Part shown: piece by piece, positions 13,002 to 20,096 of the stretch
Layout of the letters: each line of letters begins with the position of its first letter
How positions within the stretch are numbered: position 1 is the stretch's first letter
Origin: a virus
Reading direction: 5' to 3' (one strand)
DNA length: 20,096 nucleotides
Virus record (IMG/VR): IMGVR_UViG_3300009154_000372
Location: 1 to 20,096 of that record
The notes under the pieces: generated by a model
What the model saw: the letters and a program-made list of their open reading frames with translations, nothing else
The model's database searches: none
What the model was told of the DNA's origin: nothing
Made by a program: the position numbers and the translations under genes

Positions 13002-16000
13002 TGGCAACAGCGGAACAATATGCTCAGTGGCTGGTCGATAACGAAAGTAAAAAAGGCACTTCAGAATTTGACACAGTTGCGCAAGCCTATCGTTCCGTTC
13101 GTTCGGCAGTATTGGCTCCACCAAAGCCGCCTGAAGACCCCGGGTTTTTTAGCAACATGGGCAACCTCTTGGTTCAAGGCGGTAAACAGGCTTTAGCTGC
13201 GGCCGAGATGTCTCCGTCTGTCCTCGCTGGTAATGTTGGACAAAACAAAGCAGCGTTGCTGGCCAAGCAACTGGCCGAGCCAAGCAAGCCACAGCCTGCT
13301 GAATTGCAGGAAATCAAAGGCGCTTTCAAAGATGAGGCGCAAGATTTTGAAAAAGCTCAAGGCTTTGTGCAGTCTGCCAAGGCGTTTGCTCCTATCTTGC
13401 TGGAGATTGGCAAGCAGGCGCTGACCAACCCCAAGGGCATGGCATACATGACCGCTGAGCAGGCGGCAAACATGGCTCCTTCTATGGCAGGCATGTTGGC
13501 TGGTGGCCGTACAGGCGCAATGATTGGAGCTATGGTTCCTGTGCCGGGTGCTGCACCTCTTGGTACTGCAATTGGCGCTGCTATAGGTTCGTTTGGCGGC
13601 AGCGTTCCAATGGAGGTTGGCTCTGAATTTATTGGCTTGGTAAGTAAAGAATTGGCAGCGCGTAAGTTGCCACCCACCGAGGCAAACATTTCCGACTTGT
13701 TGCGTGATACAGACTTTATGGCTACGGCCACTAAGAACGCCACTACCAAGGGCGTTACCACGGCTGGCGTAGATGCGGCACTGAACGTGGTGACTGGTGG
13801 TGCGGCTTCTGCTCCTCGCCGTGCGGCTGTTAAAGCTGCGACTGCTGAGTTGGGTGCTGCTGCAAATGCGGCCAAAATTGCAGAGCGCACTAAAGATTTG
13901 CTGGCTCAGAGAACGCTTGGTCAAAAGGTCAAGACTGGTGCAGGTGCTGTTGGTATTGAAACATTGGGCGGTGGTGCATCTGAGGCTGCTGGACAGAAGG
14001 CGGCTTACGGCAAAGTGGACATTGAAGATGTTGCACAGGAAATGCTGGGAGGCTTGGGCGGCTCTGCCTTGGAGGTGCCTGCATCTGCTTATGCAATGAC
14101 TCGGGACTTAGCTGCGGGCAAAGAAACGCCTGTCACCCCTGAGACATTTGAGACTCCGGATATACCAGAGCCTACCGACACAGCCATTCAAAAGAAAATT
14201 GCTGAGAAGACAGGGTTGACTGAAGCTCCGTCAGCACCGCCAGATATTCTGTCTTCGGAAGAGGCAAACGCTCAACGTGCAAAAATGTTGCAAGCCAAGA
14301 TAGACGCCGACATGATTGCACAGGAAGAGCGTGCTCGCCGTGAAGGCCCACGTCCTGTTGTTCCAGAAGTAACCCCTGCTGCAGATATAAGCCGACTTAA
14401 TGAGGAGCTGCCAAAGGCTACACCCAAGTCAGAGCTATTGACCAAGCAGGCGGAGATTGACCGCATGCGCCTTGAGGCTGGCTTGCCTACGGGAGAGTCA
14501 TCGTTAACGCCCGGTGTGCAGCCTGAAGTGGCCGCGCCCACGGAAGTGTTGACGCCCAAGATTGTGGACAACCGTCCATTGCAAGAAGGTGCTGCCAAGA
14601 ACCGTTTGATGGTTATGCAGAACATGCTCAAGAACGAAGGCGGTGATCCAGCCAGCTTGACCATTGTTCCTCACCCTACGGCCAAAGAAAGATTTGCCAT
14701 CCAGTCGATGGATGTGCCTGCTCGCTTTACCCCTGAGATGCAGGGCAATAAGAACGAGACTGGCCGTGTCCGTGAGACAACAGTCATTCGTGAAGATGAG
14801 GCCGGTAAACCTTTTGCCGAGACAACCGAGACGCCTGCCGGCCCCGGCATTGAGATTGATCCAATCAAAACGTACATTGATATTGCACGGCGCACCAACA
14901 CGCCAGCGTCTATGCGTTTGGTCAGAGACTTTGAATCTGGTTTGGTAACCCGTGATGATGTGCAAGCTGCGCTAGACGCAGAGAGATTGGCTGGCCGTCC
15001 ACTGCCTTTGAATTACACAAAAGCTGGTGAGCCTTGGTTCTTGGCTCCTGAGTCTTCCAAGCCCCGAGGTGAGCGTGAGCTGCCCCCGTCGTCACGGCTA
15101 ACACCGGAACCATTTGCAGGCCCAACTCGCCCCGGTGAAGTTGTCCCTCCTCAAGAGACACCTCCTCCTCAAGAGCCGCCTACGCCTCCAGAAGAAGAGC
15201 CTCCAGAGCCAACTGGCGTTATGCCGCAAAGCTTGGAAGAGTTTAAAACGAAGTTTCCCATTGAAAGAAATAGCCCTGCCATTTTGGCCGCGCACAAAGC
15301 CGGTAACTTTCGGCAACTTGCAGACGTCATGGCTGCTAGTCCAAACCCGGCTGTTAAGCGCGTGGGTGAGTTGTCTCGCGCTATTGCCGGAAAAGTTACA
15401 TTGTTAAAACCGGGGAAACAAAACGAACCTGATACATTGGGCCGTTATAGGTATATTGATGACTCCATTCAAATGGCCCCTAGAGCAGCGGCTGATGAAT
15501 GGGTAAGTGCCCACGAATCATTGCACGCATTGATAGCATTGGCACAACGAGACCCTACGCCACGGCAAAAAAACACCGTGCAAAAGATTAGCAATTTGTA
15601 TTTTTATGTTAAGCAAAATTTAAATCGTCAAGGCATTGGGTGGGGTAAAAACTCTTCTGGCAAAAAGTATCCTAGGCAAGTGTATGGTTTGGCTGACGAG
15701 CTGGAGTTCACAGCGGAAGCTATGAGCAACCCTGAATTCCAATACATGCTTATGCAAATTCCTTACGCTGGAAAGCGTAGCGCATGGACGCAGTTCACAC
15801 GTTTAGTAGCTGACTTGCTGGGCATCAAAAACACTAATGCTTTGACAGAGGTAATGAACCTAACTGACAAGCTGGCTCAGATGCCACGGTCTAAGTATGT
15901 ATTTAGCAAAAATCTAACTTCGGAAAATTCGGCAACTGAAGGTGTAACCGAAGTACCGGAAGTGGAAGAGCTGTCAATGCCATCGTTTGGCAAGAAGCCA

Positions 16001-18787
16001 GAAGCTCCTACGCCCACCGAAGTTGGCAAGCAAGCGCTTGACATCGTTAGCCAGACCGGCATGGAAGCCAAGCCGCCACCATTGACCAAGGCGCAGATTG
16101 CACAGCAAGTGATTGCCAAGGTTAAAGAAGACCCAGCCCTCTCCGCCAAGACGGCCAAGGCTGCGCTGCAACGCGCAATGGATAAGTTCGAGACATCCAT
16201 GTTCTCGGGCGATGCAGCATTTAACAATGAGATTCGTCGCAACTTGATAAAAGATTTCAAGGAAGCGCCAGAAGTTCTTGGCATGTTGTTGGAAGCCAGT
16301 CAATCGCAGGCCGTTCACTCGGATGCACTGGCTACGCAATTCATCATTGATGGTGGTATTGTTTACGATGAAGACGCCAAGAAGTGGGTGTCTATCAAGA
16401 AGGAAGACAACTTCATTAAGCTGGCTCAGAACATTGAAGCCTTGCAGAAACAGTACAACCTGACCAAAGAAGATGCTGAGCGGATTGCACACACGTACTT
16501 TGTAGCCAAGCGCTTTAACTCTTTGTTAGATAAACAAAATGAACGAGAAGCCAAGATTTCACAACTTGAGTCTCGCATTGAACAAGAGCAGCGCAATCCA
16601 AAACTAACAGACTCCCAACGCGACGCCATGCTTAAGGGTTTGCGGTCGGATATCAAAAAGCTGGAAGCTGCTAACGTATATATCTCTTCCGATCAGAAAG
16701 CAATGATTGGCCCCGGTATGAACTTAGGCAAATTGATGCCTGAGCTGGAGCAGATTAGCAACACATGGCAAGGTATCCGTGTGAACGCCATCAAGGCAAT
16801 GGTAGACGGTGGTCTGTGGAATCTGCAGACGGCCGAGGCCATGCTGGATAACATCGACTACGTGCCGTTCTACCGCGAAGAACAGCTTGAAGAAGGCCAA
16901 GGCCCACAAGAGTTCATCAAGGGACTAGAGGTTAAGGCTAAAGAGTACAAGCTCAAAGGCTCTAACTCACCAGTCAACGACGTGTTTGACAACATGGTGC
17001 GCTGGACGCAGTACGCCATCAACCGTTCTGTGCGCAACCACAAGGCTGTGCAAATGGTAGACCTTGCCACCGACATCAGCATTGGCGATGAGAAGATGGC
17101 TAAGAAGGTTGACGAGATGGACAAGGACAAGAACATTGTCCGCGTCTTCCGTGATGGCGTGCAAGAGTTGTACGAGGTCGCTGACCCGCTGTACATGGAT
17201 GCGTTTGCTGCAGTGAGCAACGTGGCTTTGCCAATGCACAAAGTGTTTACGTTCATGGCAGACTTGCTGCGCAAGACTGTGGTGTTAAACCCTCTGTTCT
17301 CGCTGGCGCAGGTTCCTGCTGACGCTTTTTCGGCCATGTTCACCTCTGGTTTGCAAACTCGTTACGCCCTGAGCATTCCTGCCCGGGCCGTCAAAGAGTT
17401 TGTAACCACACTGACCAAGACCAGCGCTACACACAACTTACTCAAGCAGTATGGTGCTGTGGGTGTGCGTGATTTCAACGCAACAATTGCCCGTGAAGAT
17501 GTAGAAATTGCGGCCGGCCTAAAGGCTCCTAAAAATCTTACTGGCAAAGTAATGGAGGGCATGAGCCATATTGCGATGGCTGCGGATAACGCAGTGCGTC
17601 AGGCCACGTATGAGGCAGCAATGGCACAGGGCTTATCCAAGTCCGAAGCAATTGAAAAAGCTTTTGAGATCATCAACTTCCGCCGCCGTGGCACCAACAA
17701 AATGGTGAACGTGCTGGGCCAGACTGTGCCGTTTTTCTATGCATACATGAGCGTGCAACGTGTAGCAATGAAGACCATCAGCGGTGTGGGAATCTCACCT
17801 ACAACGCGTGGTGAAGCAATTAAAACTTTGATATATACCTCGGGTGCTGTAACGGCACTGTCCATGCTTTATGCAATGGCTAACGGTGGCGATGAAGAAT
17901 ATGAAAAGACTCCTATCGCCATCCGGGATCGCACCTTGCACATCCCCGGCACGGTTATGCGTATTCCTTTGCGGCCAGACTTCTTCTTGTTTCCAAAGAT
18001 TGTTGGCGAACATTTGTACCACTTGATTACAGACAAAGGTTTGTCGGACGGCGCTACGTTCCGTACAGCAATGACTGATAACTTGTGGAATGCAATTGCC
18101 AGCCCACAACCTATTCCTCAAACGTTCAAGACTTTGTTTGAAGTTGGGATTAACCATGACTTCTTCCAAGGCCGTCCAATTGTTGGGGCATTTGAAGCAA
18201 AGAAAGAAGCTGAGCGCCAATTTAATGACAGCACATCCGAGCTGTCCAAATGGATTGGTCATAACATTGGTGGCTCACCCATCATGCTGGACCATGTCAT
18301 CCGTGGCATGTTTGGTTCACTGGGTGGCATAACAATGTACGCCTCCAACATGCTGATGAATAGCGATCCCGATGTAGAGCGTCCGGCCGGTACATTCCGT
18401 GACGCCATAGCGGGCTTGCCGGGTTCCTCTGGATTTATTTCCAAGGCCAACGAGTCGCGTCTGAAGAATGACTTTTACGAACTGCGTGATGCAGTGGAGA
18501 AGGCTAACGCCACGTACAAGGACATTGAAAAACGCAGCCCTCAAGGCATCGAAGAGTTCCTCAAAAACGAGAAGAACATGATGCGCTTGGGGCTGGTGGA
18601 TGATGTTGAAAGCATAACTCGTGAGTTGTCTGAAATCCGTAGCTCAATCACGCAACTGACCAACGCTCCAAAGGATGCGTTTACCAGCGAAAAAAAGCAG
18701 CAGTACATCAAAGAATTGCGAAACGTAGAAACAGAAATGCTGAAGTCTTCGCAAATCCCAGAAATGAGAAAACTTGCGCAATTGTAA
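13001..18787 (+). CDS. Giant polyvalent virion protein with metallopeptidase-like and LPD38-like domains
   Basis: This 1928-aa protein is the largest in the window. Residues 1-34 contain a conserved opening (KKGTSEFDTVAQAYRSVR). Residues about 157-215 are a hydrophobic glycine-zipper-like segment. Residues about 704-745 are a Pro/Glu linker. Residues about 800-960 resemble the zincin-like peptidases of phage polyvalent proteins: HESLH at 838-842 gives the HExxH zinc site, and ELEFTAEAMSNPEF (900-913) supplies a possible third ligand, best E902. Residues about 1110-1230 are charged coiled-coil helices. Residues about 1390-1640 (NPLFSLAQVPADAFSAMF, NFRRRGTNKMVNVLGQTVPF) look like large polyvalent-protein-associated domain LPD38. 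Such proteins are thought to be packaged and injected with the DNA. CGGAG at 12989-12993 is a moderate ribosome site. I see no toxin domain or transglycosylase motif. Confidence 0.88.
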   Translation: MATAEQYAQWLVDNESKKGTSEFDTVAQAYRSVRSAVLAPPKPPEDPGFFSNMGNLLVQGGKQALAAAEMSPSVLAGNVGQNKAALLAKQLAEPSKPQPAELQEIKGAFKDEAQDFEKAQGFVQSAKAFAPILLEIGKQALTNPKGMAYMTAEQAANMAPSMAGMLAGGRTGAMIGAMVPVPGAAPLGTAIGAAIGSFGGSVPMEVGSEFIGLVSKELAARKLPPTEANISDLLRDTDFMATATKNATTKGVTTAGVDAALNVVTGGAASAPRRAAVKAATAELGAAANAAKIAERTKDLLAQRTLGQKVKTGAGAVGIETLGGGASEAAGQKAAYGKVDIEDVAQEMLGGLGGSALEVPASAYAMTRDLAAGKETPVTPETFETPDIPEPTDTAIQKKIAEKTGLTEAPSAPPDILSSEEANAQRAKMLQAKIDADMIAQEERARREGPRPVVPEVTPAADISRLNEELPKATPKSELLTKQAEIDRMRLEAGLPTGESSLTPGVQPEVAAPTEVLTPKIVDNRPLQEGAAKNRLMVMQNMLKNEGGDPASLTIVPHPTAKERFAIQSMDVPARFTPEMQGNKNETGRVRETTVIREDEAGKPFAETTETPAGPGIEIDPIKTYIDIARRTNTPASMRLVRDFESGLVTRDDVQAALDAERLAGRPLPLNYTKAGEPWFLAPESSKPRGERELPPSSRLTPEPFAGPTRPGEVVPPQETPPPQEPPTPPEEEPPEPTGVMPQSLEEFKTKFPIERNSPAILAAHKAGNFRQLADVMAASPNPAVKRVGELSRAIAGKVTLLKPGKQNEPDTLGRYRYIDDSIQMAPRAAADEWVSAHESLHALIALAQRDPTPRQKNTVQKISNLYFYVKQNLNRQGIGWGKNSSGKKYPRQVYGLADELEFTAEAMSNPEFQYMLMQIPYAGKRSAWTQFTRLVADLLGIKNTNALTEVMNLTDKLAQMPRSKYVFSKNLTSENSATEGVTEVPEVEELSMPSFGKKPEAPTPTEVGKQALDIVSQTGMEAKPPPLTKAQIAQQVIAKVKEDPALSAKTAKAALQRAMDKFETSMFSGDAAFNNEIRRNLIKDFKEAPEVLGMLLEASQSQAVHSDALATQFIIDGGIVYDEDAKKWVSIKKEDNFIKLAQNIEALQKQYNLTKEDAERIAHTYFVAKRFNSLLDKQNEREAKISQLESRIEQEQRNPKLTDSQRDAMLKGLRSDIKKLEAANVYISSDQKAMIGPGMNLGKLMPELEQISNTWQGIRVNAIKAMVDGGLWNLQTAEAMLDNIDYVPFYREEQLEEGQGPQEFIKGLEVKAKEYKLKGSNSPVNDVFDNMVRWTQYAINRSVRNHKAVQMVDLATDISIGDEKMAKKVDEMDKDKNIVRVFRDGVQELYEVADPLYMDAFAAVSNVALPMHKVFTFMADLLRKTVVLNPLFSLAQVPADAFSAMFTSGLQTRYALSIPARAVKEFVTTLTKTSATHNLLKQYGAVGVRDFNATIAREDVEIAAGLKAPKNLTGKVMEGMSHIAMAADNAVRQATYEAAMAQGLSKSEAIEKAFEIINFRRRGTNKMVNVLGQTVPFFYAYMSVQRVAMKTISGVGISPTTRGEAIKTLIYTSGAVTALSMLYAMANGGDEEYEKTPIAIRDRTLHIPGTVMRIPLRPDFFLFPKIVGEHLYHLITDKGLSDGATFRTAMTDNLWNAIASPQPIPQTFKTLFEVGINHDFFQGRPIVGAFEAKKEAERQFNDSTSELSKWIGHNIGGSPIMLDHVIRGMFGSLGGITMYASNMLMNSDPDVERPAGTFRDAIAGLPGSSGFISKANESRLKNDFYELRDAVEKANATYKDIEKRSPQGIEEFLKNEKNMMRLGLVDDVESITRELSEIRSSITQLTNAPKDAFTSEKKQQYIKELRNVETEMLKSSQIPEMRKLAQL

Positions 18788-18831
18788 ACTTAAGTATGTC
18801 GGCAACTTATTCTAAATAAGTCGCGGTCAGC
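18788..18831. terminator. AT-rich hairpin between convergent operons, possible weak bidirectional terminator
   Basis: ACTTATT (18805-18811) and AATAAGT (18815-18821) form a perfect 7-bp stem with a 3-nt loop, flanked by GC on the left and GC on the right across one mismatch. It sits between the stop codons of the rightward and leftward operons. There is no proper U-tract on either strand and the stem is AT-rich, so intrinsic termination would be weak. Nearly identical CTTAAGTATG and CTTAAAGTATG flank the hairpin. Confidence 0.4.
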
Positions 18832-19116
18832 TTAAAGTATGCAATTGTCGTTTAACAGGGTTTCAATGGTCTGATTCAGGGCTGCCAGTTCGTCCATCTT
18901 TTTGACTGCCCAAATACGCTTTTGCCCGTGGATTCCGTTAAGGTTTCCACGATGGCAATCGGGACACAGTGGCATAGATGTAAACCACTGGCCCTGATTG
19001 ATTTCGTGGCACTCGCTGGGGCCAGAGGCACCACACACTACACAGTCCATTCCTTTGATCCGTGCAATGTGGATACGCTCTGACGACGTTGGTGCTTTTT
19101 TATTTTTGCTTTGCAT
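18832..19116 (-). CDS. Ref-like HNH nuclease (RecA-dependent nuclease family)
   Basis: This 94-aa protein matches the nuclease domain of the P1 Ref family. C25-x-x-C28 and C51-x-x-C54-H55 form a probable zinc site. H37-E38 (SECHEINQGQWF) and H63 (GIHGQKR) are the likely metal-binding or catalytic residues. The C-terminus is a helix (KKMDELAALNQTIETLL). P1 Ref is known to cut double-stranded DNA within RecA-made D-loops. This protein is about half the length of P1 Ref and has only a short basic N-terminal tail, as in many small phage members. It is the last gene of the leftward block downstream of SSB, consistent with recombination or DNA processing. A general HNH endonuclease is the alternative. 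Confidence 0.88.
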   Translation of the reverse strand: MQSKNKKAPTSSERIHIARIKGMDCVVCGASGPSECHEINQGQWFTSMPLCPDCHRGNLNGIHGQKRIWAVKKMDELAALNQTIETLLNDNCIL

Positions 19117-19122
19117 GATGCT

Positions 19123-19320
19123 TCACAATCTTTTCTCTCTTTCTGCCATCATAGCCTCGGCCCTGTCAAATGCGTACTTTGCTGCGGTTTCGGGGCTTTG
19201 AGTGTTTGACATTAAAGCAAATGCGGCGTACCAGTCCAGCATGGTGATCTCTTGAATGGACGGGTACTCCACTGGGGCAACCAGCTCTTCAATGCCTTCA
19301 GGCTTTTTTGGTTTTGCCAT
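19123..19320 (-). CDS. Small acidic conserved phage protein of unknown function
   Basis: This is a 65-aa protein. Residues 1-8 are basic (MAKPKKPE), followed by an acidic Pro/Glu segment. Residues about 26-62 form one helical unit (MLDWYAAFALMSNTQSPETA, then AAKYAFDRAEAMMAEREKRL). The LDWYAA followed later by A-x-x-A-E-A-M pattern recurs in many short, unannotated phage proteins that I recall from early regions. GAAAGG-like sequence (complement of 19329-19334) lies at a good distance from the start at 19320. The gene overlaps the end of the upstream ribbon-helix-helix gene by 23 nt. No catalytic or DNA-binding motif is evident. Confidence 0.8.
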   Translation of the reverse strand: MAKPKKPEGIEELVAPVEYPSIQEITMLDWYAAFALMSNTQSPETAAKYAFDRAEAMMAEREKRL

Positions 19321-19621
19321 TGGGTTTACCTTTCACGTTTTGAGAGACGATCATTGGAGCCAACAAATGATTGAGGTAGTAGGCCAAGCTCTGTCCTTCA
19401 ATCCCAAGAACCTTGCACCACTGGTCGTCGTGCAGCGTATGAATTACATCGCGCAAAGCCTTGTTGTAGCCGCCGTTGAATGAGTCATCACCTTCAATAA
19501 TTAACGTAATGGCATCGCGCACCAGTGCTGACGCTTTGCGCTGGCCGGCAGCAGCCTTGAGCTTCTTGTAAATCTCCTCCGGCAAATGCACAGAGTAGGG
19601 TATTAGACGCTTTGTTTCCAT
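19298..19621 (-). CDS. Ribbon-helix-helix (CopG/Arc-like) DNA-binding protein
   Basis: This is a 107-aa protein. Residues 4-12 form a probable beta strand (KRLIPYSVHL). Residues 14-25 (PEEIYKKLKAAA) and 30-43 (ASALVRDAITLIIE) form the two helices of a ribbon-helix-helix fold, which dimerises and reads the major groove through the strand. Residues 45-107 are an extra region (GYNKALRDVIHTL, then CKVLGIEGQSLAYYLN) of unknown fold, ending in a basic tail. AAGGAA (complement of 19630-19635) is a good ribosome site. The gene overlaps both neighbours (19 nt upstream, 23 nt downstream). It may repress an early phage promoter or act in DNA maintenance. No toxin partner is visible beside it. Confidence 0.85.
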   Translation of the reverse strand: METKRLIPYSVHLPEEIYKKLKAAAGQRKASALVRDAITLIIEGDDSFNGGYNKALRDVIHTLHDDQWCKVLGIEGQSLAYYLNHLLAPMIVSQNVKGKPNGKTKKA

Positions 19622-20028
19622 GAGTGATATTCCTTAATGACAAACTGCAATTTCTTGGCAGCTTGATAGTTTTCTTTTAATTCAGAACGCGATTGAATTT
19701 CCAGCTCTTCTTTCAACCACGTCACTACGGCGTCCTCTGACGACTCAAATATCTGCCCTATGTCCAGCAGATAACGAGCGAAGTCGGGGTCGCGGCAAAG
19801 GATTCCTGCTGTGCGTACTGCGTCGCGGGAATACTCTATGTCTCTGTTAATGGGTCGTTCTTCGCCGTTCAGTCTCACCATAACCACCTGATACCTTGCC
19901 CCGACAAAGTCCCTTAGCAGAGCCTCGGGTACCTCATCTGGGTGTACGTTAAGAGTCAGAATATAGCCAGTCTTGTCCTGCTTCATGGCTATCTTCACAC
20001 CCTCAAACTGTAACGTCTGTACGCTCAT
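19603..20028 (-). CDS. Conserved 141-aa early phage protein, function unknown
   Basis: This 141-aa protein follows SSB by two bases. Residues 5-60 are beta-rich (VQTLQFEGVKIAMKQDKTGY, then ARYQVVMVRLNGEERPI). They contain HPDEVPEALLRDFVGARYQV, a block I recall from proteins beside SSB genes in environmental phages. Residues 70-135 are mainly helical and acidic (AGILCRDPDFARYLLD, VVTWLKEELEIQSRSELKEN). It has no signal peptide, membrane segment or obvious catalytic motif. It lacks a Shine-Dalgarno of its own, so translation probably depends on termination of SSB. A role in replication or recombination is inferred from the neighbour only. Confidence 0.85.
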   Translation of the reverse strand: MSVQTLQFEGVKIAMKQDKTGYILTLNVHPDEVPEALLRDFVGARYQVVMVRLNGEERPINRDIEYSRDAVRTAGILCRDPDFARYLLDIGQIFESSEDAVVTWLKEELEIQSRSELKENYQAAKKLQFVIKEYHSWKQSV

Positions 20029-20030
20029 GG

Positions 20031-20096
20031 TCAGAAGGGAATATCTGATTCGTCAAAGCTTTGCTGCTGCTTGGGGCTGCGGCGCTCCTGCTGAGG
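20031..20096 (-). CDS. ssb: Single-stranded DNA-binding protein, C-terminal end (partial)
   Basis: Only the last 21 residues are in the window, and the gene continues past the right edge. The tail reads PQQERRSPKQQQ followed by SFDESDIPF and TGA (20031-20033). An acidic tip ending in D-I-P-F after a Gln/Pro/Arg-rich linker is the hallmark of bacterial-type SSB, where it recruits replication and repair partners such as exonucleases, helicases and polymerase subunits. One residue of the common DDDIPF is changed (ESDIPF). The OB-fold is not visible, so the call rests on this tail and on the downstream Ref-like nuclease in the same operon. Confidence 0.82.
   Translation of the reverse strand, partial: PQQERRSPKQQQSFDESDIPF

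Noticed and set aside
13193-13924. A 243-codon open frame on the minus strand
   Set aside because: It is antisense to the N-terminal part of the 1928-aa protein. Its Ser/Arg/Cys-rich composition is typical of a shadow frame.
13001-18787. A MuF-type or polymorphic toxin domain in the giant protein
   Set aside because: Reading the whole translation, I found no recognisable ADP-ribosyltransferase, nuclease or deaminase motif. Only the metallopeptidase-like and LPD38-like regions stood out.
19298-19621. The ribbon-helix-helix gene as an antitoxin of a toxin-antitoxin pair
   Set aside because: Neither overlapping neighbour resembles a toxin. The 65-aa and 141-aa proteins are of types I recall from phage early regions, and the order fits a replication operon.

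Overview
The window is a compact, double-stranded DNA tailed-phage genome segment, most likely from a short-tailed (podovirus-like) phage of a Gram-negative bacterium. The evidence is a holin and GH19 endolysin lysis cassette, a large nozzle-like tail protein, a run of very large Gly/Ala/Gln-rich virion-type proteins, and an opposing block of small DNA-metabolism genes ending in a single-stranded DNA-binding protein. The protein style resembles uncultured freshwater phages as I remember them, but the host cannot be fixed from this sequence. Base composition looks roughly balanced. I see no integrase, tRNA, transposase or CRISPR array.

Layout: positions 1-39 are probably the last codons of an upstream rightward gene. 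A short spacer (40-119) carries an imperfect hairpin. Positions 120-1960 are a lysis cassette: a C-terminally anchored membrane protein, a small N-terminally anchored membrane protein, a GTA-type three-TM holin and a GH19 endolysin. Positions 1969-4340 hold a 706-aa nozzle-like tail protein and a small conserved partner. Positions 4342-18787 hold five consecutive large proteins (1246, 543, 589, 502 and 1928 aa, 4808 residues together) that I infer are internal or ejected virion proteins. The last is a polyvalent protein with an HExxH metallopeptidase-like domain and an LPD38-like C-terminal region. All of these are on the + strand, with gaps of 0-9 nt or overlaps of 1-4 nt, so they look like one translationally coupled late operon.

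At about 18.8 kb this operon meets a convergent leftward block: SSB (only its C-terminal tail is in the window), a 141-aa conserved protein, a ribbon-helix-helix protein, a 65-aa protein and a Ref-like HNH nuclease. These look like early or middle genes of replication and recombination. A small AT-rich hairpin lies in the 44-nt gap between the two blocks.

The parts most worth following up are the outsized putative genome-delivery block, the metallopeptidase-like domain inside its largest protein, and the short repeats in the neighbouring proteins: a pentapeptide-like tract, three DDLL boxes, W-G-L repeats and a recurring A-x-G-G motif. I found no clear new defence or mobile system.
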